A stretch of DNA of 64,000 bases from Dolichospermum sp. DET69 (lineage in GTDB: Bacteria; Cyanobacteriota; Cyanobacteriia; Cyanobacteriales; Nostocaceae), in the NCBI GenBank assembly GCA_017355425.1, contig CP070233.1, forward strand, positions 2,149,501-2,213,500, given 5' to 3'. The notes beneath the pieces were generated by a model. The model saw only the letters and a program-made list of their open reading frames with translations, was not told where the DNA came from and ran no database searches. Within the stretch, counting starts at the first letter, position 1. Each line of letters starts with the position of its first letter. Below, piece by piece: positions 56,993 to 64,000 of this stretch. The translations under genes and the position numbers were made by a program.

Positions 56993-57253
56993 AAGCACCT
57001 CATTTATAATAGTAGGGAATAGGGAAAAGGGAAAAGGGAACAGAGAACAGAGTTGAAAGTGTTTTGGTGTATGGGTTTTTAGATAACTTTTGTATCTGAT
57101 TCCAGTAGATATCGTTAAAGTAAATTAGTTATGAAAGTGAACACATTCTATCAGTCCATAGCACTTTCATTGAATTTATGGAAATTCCCAAACGCAGATC
57201 CCCGACATCTTGTTGAAGCCAGGGATCTTACAGTTTAATCCATCAGTCAAATA

Positions 57254-58678
57254 CTATACCTGTGGTCTGCTATAGTATTTATGTCCTGCCATAGCCATAG
57301 CCAAGAATCCCCACATAATCATCCCTGCAATACTTAGCATCCCGCTATAGATAATTAATTGAGCGCAAGAACTGATACCAATAGCACGGGCAGCACTGAG
57401 AAAGCTATCAAAACGACCTTCTGTATAATTACTAACACTAAAAAGTATTAATAACAACCCACTAATATAAGGTATAGCACCAATCCAACCCAAGGTAAAA
57501 AACATATCTAAAATGCCGCTATCAATGACAATTACCTCTATTTGTCCAGTTTTTTCATTCACCTTCCAGACATTTCCAAAGCCGTTACCAACAACATTAG
57601 AAAGAGCTAAACTCAAGTTTCTGTCATAAGTTGCTGATCTATCCCTAAAACTACCATCTTGTTCTAGATTAGAAAAACTTTCAAATCGAGAGGTAATAAC
57701 TTTAGAAAGAGGTTCTATAGTTACCAAGGGGACAATACACATTGTCATCACCAAAATTATGGTAACTAAGCGCATTTGAATTTGGGGTTTTACTGAACCA
57801 AAAATCAGAATTATGCCTAACAACCAGCCGCCCCAACTTGTCCGCACTTGGGAAAGTAAAAATGATAAATAACCCACAGCAGAAGCCGGAAAAATTAACG
57901 GGCCAGCACTGGTAAATAATAATAGTAATCCAGTCATCATCACCGTACCAAATGGACCGGGTGAGTGTAATGTACTCCAAACGCGCATTCCAAAAGGGAT
58001 AGGGTGTCCAGCACTGGTAAACATTTTAGATTCTACAAGCCAATATCTATCCCATTCAGGAGCGACAACAAATTGATAGACCCCGTAAGCTCCCAGGATG
58101 AGTACACACCAAATAAATGTGCGTTGCAGATGCTGGCGATAACTGGGATAATCTCGCCAATTAGAAAATAGGTGAAAAGCAAAAATTATCGGACTTAGCC
58201 AATCTAAAAAACTCCGCACTACAGGAAGTGGTTGATTGTAAATTAAACCCACTAAACATCCATAGCAAACTCCTATAAAACCTAAAAGAAATGGTAATCC
58301 CCCTTGACGAACAGTGCTAGGTAGATGTTTTAGGAAGGTAAATACAGTTACAAATACTACCAAGTAAGGTGCAATTAACATTTGTCGGGTAGGGTCCCAG
58401 CCAACCTTATAGTCAACTAAACGAGTAATTAAGGGGGTGAGAAACCATATCCACCAGGTGAAGCCGATATAATGAATGGGATGCCGTAAGTATAAAAACA
58501 GGGCTACTAGAAGGGCTGTAGCGGGAAAAACGAGGCGTAAACTGGATGTAGTGGTAAAGTAGCAAGCTGTTGTGAGAAAGATAAAACCAAGAATGATGAT
58601 CCAACTTTGGGCAGATCGATCTTGAGGAGAAAATTGTTCTTTTAAAACAGTATTAAAAAGTATTGGTTTAGAAATCAT
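57254..58678 (-). CDS. O-antigen ligase/Wzy-like polysaccharide polymerase
   Basis: 474 residues with about 10-12 membrane helices. A large loop contains WSTLHSPGPFGTVMM and LSQVRTSWGGWLLGI, the conserved position of WzyC/WaaL-type enzymes. It is the last gene of a minus-strand cluster of glycosyltransferases and an exporter, which supports polymerase or ligase function for an exported glycan. Confidence 0.8.
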   Translation of the reverse strand: MISKPILFNTVLKEQFSPQDRSAQSWIIILGFIFLTTACYFTTTSSLRLVFPATALLVALFLYLRHPIHYIGFTWWIWFLTPLITRLVDYKVGWDPTRQMLIAPYLVVFVTVFTFLKHLPSTVRQGGLPFLLGFIGVCYGCLVGLIYNQPLPVVRSFLDWLSPIIFAFHLFSNWRDYPSYRQHLQRTFIWCVLILGAYGVYQFVVAPEWDRYWLVESKMFTSAGHPIPFGMRVWSTLHSPGPFGTVMMTGLLLLFTSAGPLIFPASAVGYLSFLLSQVRTSWGGWLLGIILIFGSVKPQIQMRLVTIILVMTMCIVPLVTIEPLSKVITSRFESFSNLEQDGSFRDRSATYDRNLSLALSNVVGNGFGNVWKVNEKTGQIEVIVIDSGILDMFFTLGWIGAIPYISGLLLILFSVSNYTEGRFDSFLSAARAIGISSCAQLIIYSGMLSIAGMIMWGFLAMAMAGHKYYSRPQV

Positions 58679-58724
58679 TTTGATCTCAATGTTGTTTAAA
58701 AATTTTGGTATTTGTAAATCTTAA

Positions 58725-59669
58725 TTAATAACTAAGATGGGATTTTTCCATCTTTCTATATTGTTGATATCCCAACCATCTTCCCTGTAAGGATGCGTGC
58801 AATTTTTTACTAGCAAGTTGTCTTTGTTGGGGAAATAGTCGCAGCCATTGACATATTCCTAAACTTTCCTTAGTGCCGATTAAGACTGACCAAGATAAAA
58901 ACACAGCCTGACGCAGGGGAGAAAGATGTTCTAATAAAACTAAGGTTTCGTTATGGACTAGGTTAATTAATGCCGTGTCGTTGAAGTTATGGCGTTGATC
59001 TTCATCAAATCGTTGGGCTGGATAGTGATCTACAGCAATACTAGGATCATAAATCATTGTCCAGCCAGCGCGTTTGAGGGTAAGGGTGAAGGACATTTCA
59101 AAATGTACTTGTGCGCCTGTTCCTTGCATTCTGTCATCAAAGCATAGTTTACCAATAGCTTGGGTGCGAAAGCTCATGTTCACACCTTTAAGGACATCAA
59201 CTTCACGGGGTACACCTACCCCTAGATGATGGTTGCCAATAACACGTCCGCACCATTGCAATTTACCAACTATGGGACGAGAACCATTTTCTAATTTGTC
59301 TCCTTGATAAACCCAATCACGGCCACCAACGCCACCAATAGCCCGATTAACGCTGAAGTGAGTATTAATTTTAGCTAACCAATCAGGGTGGGGGGCAGCA
59401 TCATCATCGGTGATGGAAACAATGTCTCCCTGTACTTGTGCCAGTCCGGCGTTGAGGGCGGCGACTACTCCCGGCTGGGTGACGGTAACAATTTGTAAGG
59501 GGAGAATGTGGGGCGGGAATTGATTTAGGAATTGCTGAGTTTCTGTGTCTGTATCTCTGACAACAATGATCGCCTGATCAACTGATTTAGTTTGCTGTTG
59601 CAGTGCTTTCAGACAGCGGGCTAGGTCTTGAGGACGGCGATAGGTGGGGATGAGAACGGTGTTTCTCAT
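58725..59669 (-). CDS. Family 2 glycosyltransferase
   Basis: 314 residues, GT-A fold: VLIPTYRRPQDLARCLKAL, then DTDTETQQF, ITDDDAAPHPDWL (DxD) and GVNMSFRTQAI, with a MQGTGAQVHFEMSFTLTLKRAG acceptor region. The C-terminal 80 residues contain a hydrophobic helix that may attach it to the membrane. The start overlaps the upstream GT4 gene by 83 bp, in a different frame, an unusually long overlap. Confidence 0.9.
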   Translation of the reverse strand: MRNTVLIPTYRRPQDLARCLKALQQQTKSVDQAIIVVRDTDTETQQFLNQFPPHILPLQIVTVTQPGVVAALNAGLAQVQGDIVSITDDDAAPHPDWLAKINTHFSVNRAIGGVGGRDWVYQGDKLENGSRPIVGKLQWCGRVIGNHHLGVGVPREVDVLKGVNMSFRTQAIGKLCFDDRMQGTGAQVHFEMSFTLTLKRAGWTMIYDPSIAVDHYPAQRFDEDQRHNFNDTALINLVHNETLVLLEHLSPLRQAVFLSWSVLIGTKESLGICQWLRLFPQQRQLASKKLHASLQGRWLGYQQYRKMEKSHLSY

Positions 59670-60789
59670 TGGTCATTAACTCCTCAAATATATCTAAATA
59701 GGTTTGTGCCATTGTTGACCAGCTATATTTTTCGGCAATGCTACGGGCAACTTTACCCATTTCTTGCCTCAGCGAGCGATCGCTATTTAATAAACCAAGG
59801 GCATGAGCTAAAGCGTTAACATCGTTGCAGTCGTCTAAAACAATGCCACAATCAGAATTAAGTAAGTCAGCCGCACCAGTAGTAGTAGCTGTAATTACTG
59901 GCAAACCTGAAGCCATAGCCTCAATCACTACAAGTCCAAAAGGTTCATAACGGGAAGGAAACACAAATAAATCTGATGCCCGTTGAATTTGCGGCATATC
60001 ATGGCGATAACCTAAAAAATGCACTCTTTCACTAATATTTAATGCCTTGGCCATTGCCGGATAGGGGCTATCTTGAGTACCACCGACAACTGCTAAATGT
60101 AATTCAGGAACTTTCACCAACCCATGAAGTACAGTATCTAAGTTCTTCCGAGAAATCCGAATATCACCCGCAAATAATGCCAAAGTCACACTTTCCGGCA
60201 ATCCTAATGCAGTCCGAGAACTGACACCAGGAGCAAATTCTTGTAAGTCTACACCATTGGCAATTACCTGAATTTGCAAAGGAGGTACACCAATATCTAT
60301 TAATTCTTGAGCAACTTTTTTTGAGACAGCAATAATAATTTTAGATTGGCGGAAAGCTTGTTTTTCCCAATAAGCATTAGCCGCTGTAAATAACCATTGA
60401 TAAAAACCATATAAATCTTTGCGCGTCCGGGAAATATGTACAGAGGATTTCAACCAAGAATTATGGACAAAATGGACAGCATTTACATCAGCCGCACCCA
60501 TAGTAATCGCACCATTAACTTTAATTAAATCCAAATTAGCCCGATTTTTTTGCAACCAATCTCCGCTTTTTTTCGCAAACATAAAATTGCGAATAAATTC
60601 TGTAGGATATTTTTCTACTGGAAGATAAATACAATTAACAGCACTATTTTCTGCTAACTCTGGAGCAATTTCACTAGCTAATAATGTCAGGTTATGACCA
60701 CGACGAATTGCTTCTTGAGCTACTTCATAATTAACTCTGCCTTGACCATCACCTTTTCTAATTTTGTGGGTAACAATACAAATTTTCAC
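59587..60789 (-). CDS. Family 4 glycosyltransferase
   Basis: 400 residues, GT-B. RKGDGQGRVNYEVAQEAIRRGH at the acceptor side; ALFAGDIRISRKNLDTVLHGL, HFLGYRHDMPQIQRASDLFVFPSRYEPFGLVVIEAMASGLPV at the donor side with intact EX7E. The last 25 or so residues (HRSHPHLSPSSRPSPLSE) are Ser/Pro-rich and are encoded in the overlap with the next gene, so the native C-terminus may have been extended by a lost stop codon. Confidence 0.9.
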   Translation of the reverse strand: MKICIVTHKIRKGDGQGRVNYEVAQEAIRRGHNLTLLASEIAPELAENSAVNCIYLPVEKYPTEFIRNFMFAKKSGDWLQKNRANLDLIKVNGAITMGAADVNAVHFVHNSWLKSSVHISRTRKDLYGFYQWLFTAANAYWEKQAFRQSKIIIAVSKKVAQELIDIGVPPLQIQVIANGVDLQEFAPGVSSRTALGLPESVTLALFAGDIRISRKNLDTVLHGLVKVPELHLAVVGGTQDSPYPAMAKALNISERVHFLGYRHDMPQIQRASDLFVFPSRYEPFGLVVIEAMASGLPVITATTTGAADLLNSDCGIVLDDCNDVNALAHALGLLNSDRSLRQEMGKVARSIAEKYSWSTMAQTYLDIFEELMTNEKHRSHPHLSPSSRPSPLSESTATAN

Positions 60790-60814
60790 TCATAACCTCT
60801 CTTGATTGATTAAA

Positions 60815-61801
60815 TTAGGAAATTTTCCAGATTTTACTTGTTAAATTTGCGGGAATAAAACTGATAATTAAAGCTACTAAGGTTCGCAAATTAAATTTTT
60901 GTTCACTTAACGTCTGCCAAAAATAACGACGAGCATCTGTAATTTTTTGATCTCGTAATAAGCCAATTCCTAAAGTTGTATTAGCTTCTAACCATTTGCT
61001 TTTAAAGTAAGATTTAAATTCCTGTAAACGTTGATCTTCCATAAAGGTTTGATAACAGAATAATTCACTTTTACCTTTACGAATTTTTGCTTGAATATTG
61101 CGACTACCACTGAGCATAGTATCAGTTTGTTCATGCTCTCGATATTTAGTTAATTTTTCAGGAACATAATAAACTCCATAGCCAGAAATACAACAAAGAT
61201 AAGTTAAATATAAATCCCACATTCCGTCAACTTCTGAAGGAATACTATCCCAATTTAAGACACCATTTCTAATTACACAAGCAGCCGCAGTGGGAATACT
61301 TTTATCAATTAAGCCAATTTGAGTAAAATTTTCATGAATTCCGAGAGCGATTTGATCCCGTTTATAACTGCGGGTATTGTTTTCAGTGGCAGCAATATTA
61401 ATTTTACTATCACCATCTATAATATATTGGTCACAAAATGCCAGAATTAAATGAGGATTTGCTTCTAAATTAGGTACAAGTTTAGATAAAAAATCCTCAT
61501 TCCACATATCATCATCATGGAGACTAGCTACATATTTACCTGTAGCAATTTTAAAACCATGAAACTGATTACCCAACATTCCAATATTTTCTTCATGTCG
61601 GAAAAATTTGATGCGTGAGTCTTGAAATGATTCCATCAGAGCTTGAGGATTTTCTAAACTGCAATTATCAGAAACAATAATTTCTAAATTTTGATAAGTT
61701 TGGTGAATTGCGCTAGTAATTGCTTGTTTGAGGTATTCTGGGCGATTATAGGTAGGGATAATCACACTTACCAAAGGTGCAGAGGAGTTAATATTTAGCA
61801 T
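60815..61801 (-). CDS. Family 2 glycosyltransferase
   Basis: 328 residues. PLVSVIIPTYNRPEYLKQAI, EIIVSDNCS, SLHDDDMWNEDFL (DxD) and a WDLYLTYLC region typical of GT2 rhamnosyl- and glucosyl-type enzymes. The C-terminus is basic with a short hydrophobic stretch. The start overlaps the end of the upstream gene by 14 bp, so translation is probably coupled. Confidence 0.9.
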   Translation of the reverse strand: MLNINSSAPLVSVIIPTYNRPEYLKQAITSAIHQTYQNLEIIVSDNCSLENPQALMESFQDSRIKFFRHEENIGMLGNQFHGFKIATGKYVASLHDDDMWNEDFLSKLVPNLEANPHLILAFCDQYIIDGDSKINIAATENNTRSYKRDQIALGIHENFTQIGLIDKSIPTAAACVIRNGVLNWDSIPSEVDGMWDLYLTYLCCISGYGVYYVPEKLTKYREHEQTDTMLSGSRNIQAKIRKGKSELFCYQTFMEDQRLQEFKSYFKSKWLEANTTLGIGLLRDQKITDARRYFWQTLSEQKFNLRTLVALIISFIPANLTSKIWKIS

Positions 61802-62966
61802 TGACTGTAGGATGATAAAATGAACTAGTGGGAATATTTGTTTGTTTTTGGGAAACTATTTCTAAGAACCGTAAAGCTGTTGGTACAGGACTATAATTTT
61901 TAATTGCCCAACTTCTACCTTCTTGAGCAATATATTCGAGAATTTCAGGATTTGCTGTAATTCTATCTATTGTTGTCTGAACGTTATCCAAATCTATACC
62001 AATATAATGTCGCCAATTTTCAGGCATTACGGGTAAATCAATCCCATATTTTTCAAAATCTAGATGAAATGTCACACATCCTGCGGCTAAAGATTCCCAA
62101 AATCGCCAACTATCCCATTGGACAATCGTGTTAGATTTCAACATCAATTTTTTCATTACTCGCTGAATATTACGACTAATTAAACCACCTGAATTTTTCG
62201 GCCAAGCAGGAACAAAAAAACCACCAAAACAAGCACAGGCAGTGGAATTTTTTAGGCGGTTGTAGTAATTTGGATAGTGCCGTTTACCAGTTTGTAACCA
62301 TTGGAGATAATGATATGGTTCAGTTGGATATTCGGCTTGGTTATCAACACTATTATTCGTCTCCAAAATATTACTAATGTGTGGCATTAATAGCCTAGAA
62401 CTAATATTCCTCACTGGATGACCAGTGCGCCAATGTCGAAAATTAATGAGTATTTGTCTTTTTTTATCCTGGAAATTTGGTACTTCCTTTAATTCATTTA
62501 ATATCCGGTTACTTAATCCAAAAGACCAGGGATAAAAATTATCTAGATAATTGAGTTGTTGATTTGAATGTGTCTTGAGGATGAAATCAAATTGTTTATA
62601 TTCTGGTAATTTATGATAATTGTTATCATTATCATTACCATCTAAATAAACAGTTAAATATTTTCTTCCTTCATGAAATAAATTATCCGGCAGAGGATAA
62701 TTAGCATTAAACCAGTTATTGATAAATACTACAATAGAGCAGTCATCGGTTGTGATAGCTGGATCATGACGAAAGAGATATTCTTGTTTTTCCGGTGACT
62801 CTTGCCAGTAATTGATATTAGAAAAAAAGGATATCCCCAGTTCTCGAAAACCTTCTGCTAAACAAATAAATAAATGCTGAAACCTATCTCCTCCATTACC
62901 TTCCTCTCTAGGTAAACAAAAAAAATATATTTTACCCTTAAAGTTAGCTAACTGTTGATCTTTCAT
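61788..62966 (-). CDS. Divergent GT-B-like glycosyltransferase
   Basis: 392 residues. I see no strong EX7E, but the C-terminal half (SDSW-like WDSWRFWESLAAGCVTFHLDFEKYG, then ENWRHYIGIDLDNVQTTIDRITANPEILEYIAQEG) matches the donor-binding region of CgeB-like family 1/4 enzymes. The N-terminal half is poorly conserved. Position between the exporter and GT2 genes supports a role in the same glycan. Confidence 0.7.
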   Translation of the reverse strand: MKDQQLANFKGKIYFFCLPREEGNGGDRFQHLFICLAEGFRELGISFFSNINYWQESPEKQEYLFRHDPAITTDDCSIVVFINNWFNANYPLPDNLFHEGRKYLTVYLDGNDNDNNYHKLPEYKQFDFILKTHSNQQLNYLDNFYPWSFGLSNRILNELKEVPNFQDKKRQILINFRHWRTGHPVRNISSRLLMPHISNILETNNSVDNQAEYPTEPYHYLQWLQTGKRHYPNYYNRLKNSTACACFGGFFVPAWPKNSGGLISRNIQRVMKKLMLKSNTIVQWDSWRFWESLAAGCVTFHLDFEKYGIDLPVMPENWRHYIGIDLDNVQTTIDRITANPEILEYIAQEGRSWAIKNYSPVPTALRFLEIVSQKQTNIPTSSFYHPTVNAKY

Positions 62967-63121
62967 ATTTTTGGCAATCTTTATTGGTTAAAACAAACAA
63001 AAATGTCTCTGCATCTTGTTCTATCAACATTTAACATTCAGTTAATTAAATGTTGAATTATTGTTTATCTGTTCTTGGAGGTTGCATTTATTCTGACTCG
63101 GTGACTCCTGACTCCTTATAT

Positions 63122-64000
63122 TTATCTCACTTCATTTTGAATTTGATAATATTGCCAGAACTTGCCACGTTGTTGAAGTAGCTCTTGATATGCCCCCTGT
63201 TCTACAATCCTTCCTTGTTCAATAACTACAACTTTATCCGCTTTAGCAATAGTAGAAAGACGGTGAGCGATCGCAATTACTGTGCGGCCAACAGAGAGCT
63301 TTTCTAATGAGTCTTGAATTAACCGTTCAGACATAGAATCTAAAGCACTTGTAGCTTCATCTAAAATCAGAATCTCTGGATTTTTCAGCAATGCCCGAGC
63401 AATAGCAATTCTTTGTCTTTGTCCTCCTGATAGTCTGACTCCTCTATCTCCTAATTGTGTATCAAAACCTTCAGGCATTTCTAGAATAAATTCTAAAGCA
63501 TTTGCTTGTCGTGCAGCTTCTTGAATTTCTGCTTCTGTTGCCGTTGGTGTACCGTAGGCAATATTATTCCAAACAGAAGTATTGAAAATAAATGTATTCT
63601 GACTAACAACAGCTATCTTAGAGCGGAGAGAGTTGATTTCAAATTTGCGAATATCAATCTCATCTATATAAATATAGCCATCAGTAGCATCATGAAAGCG
63701 CGGAATTAAATCTGCAAGTGTAGTTTTACCAGCCCCAGATGAACCCACCAAAGCTGTCATTTCACCTTGTTTAATTGAGAGAGTAATATTATGTAAAATG
63801 CGTTTTTCAAGACTATAATCAAAATCTACAGATACTAAATCAATTGATCTTGTGAAGCCAGGAAATCTGAGTGCGCCATTTTGAAAGTAGATTTTATCAT
63901 CAGTTTTCAATAAATTCTTGATATTTTCTACTGCTCCTGCTTGGGTACTTAAAGAAGCTACGACTCCATTCAAATCTTGAGTCATGGGGATGATCCTAAA
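63122..64000 (-). CDS. HepA-like ABC exporter, C-terminal part (runs off the window)
   Basis: The visible part is the end of a half-transporter: Walker A GSSGAGKTT, Q-loop SQNTFIF, signature LSGGQRQR, Walker B ILILDEATSALD, and the IAHRLST His switch. The frame is open to the right edge, so the membrane domain lies beyond 64000. The stretch before the nucleotide-binding domain (VENIKNLLKTDDKIYFQNG) resembles HepA, which exports heterocyst envelope polysaccharide in Anabaena. The specific HepA assignment is inferred. Confidence 0.85.
   Translation of the reverse strand, partial: FRIIPMTQDLNGVVASLSTQAGAVENIKNLLKTDDKIYFQNGALRFPGFTRSIDLVSVDFDYSLEKRILHNITLSIKQGEMTALVGSSGAGKTTLADLIPRFHDATDGYIYIDEIDIRKFEINSLRSKIAVVSQNTFIFNTSVWNNIAYGTPTATEAEIQEAARQANALEFILEMPEGFDTQLGDRGVRLSGGQRQRIAIARALLKNPEILILDEATSALDSMSERLIQDSLEKLSVGRTVIAIAHRLSTIAKADKVVVIEQGRIVEQGAYQELLQQRGKFWQYYQIQNEVR

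Overview
The window is a chromosomal segment of a filamentous, very probably heterocyst-forming cyanobacterium (Nostocales, Anabaena/Dolichospermum-like). The evidence is cyanobacterial marker genes (psbD, ldpA, a ycf45-like gene, UPF0367, DUF3727, an SLH porin), frequent HIP1 octamers (GCGATCGC), heptameric short tandem repeats between genes, low GC, and an exopolysaccharide cluster ending in a HepA-like ABC exporter. The species is inferred, not shown.

Layout. 1-6.2 kb: two hicAB toxin-antitoxin modules, a ycf45-like ATPase, ldpA, a decayed stretch, and a mazEF-like pair whose toxin is fused tail to tail with a truncated helix-turn-helix gene. 6.2-17.7 kb: housekeeping genes (MOSC protein, lepB, pyrC, tsaE, yvcK, ruvC, a sugar ABC permease, a psiE-like gene, tRNA-Asn, a NYN nuclease, an ECF-type ATPase, UPF0367) separated by repeats. 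18-24.8 kb: monocistronic psbD, a predicted small transcript carrying a 23-codon ORF, a HEARO-like RNA, an SLH porin and an rrf2-cysK-dnaJ operon. 25-34.6 kb: an ABC-2 permease, a two-gene HEPN plus dual-P-loop ATPase cassette that looks like a conflict (defence) system, a repeat protein, ftsW and proB. 34.6-44.2 kb: a truncated PIN-like toxin, Uma2, a YqeG phosphatase, DUF3727, ruvX, a GNAT protein, DUF29, an M61 peptidase, comB and membrane proteins. 44.3-46.3 kb: a second HEARO-like RNA in inverted orientation, then about 18 copies of a 70-bp tandem repeat that cuts into a DUF58 gene. 46.4-54 kb: an MBL hydrolase, surE, pheS, Uma2 behind a third HEARO-like RNA, and a WD40 protein. 54-64 kb: polysaccharide genes (PIG-L deacetylase, five glycosyltransferases, a Wzy/O-antigen-ligase-like protein, a HepA-like exporter) and an aspartoacylase.

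The most notable items are the HEPN/KGGVGR two-gene operon; three orphan HEARO (IscB omega-RNA-like) elements with no iscB gene; the predicted promoter-sORF-terminator unit beside psbD; the nearly homogeneous 70-bp array; and a 106-bp MITE family with four equal-length copies, one inserted exactly at a TA inside the array. All functions are read from sequence by eye; no database search was run.
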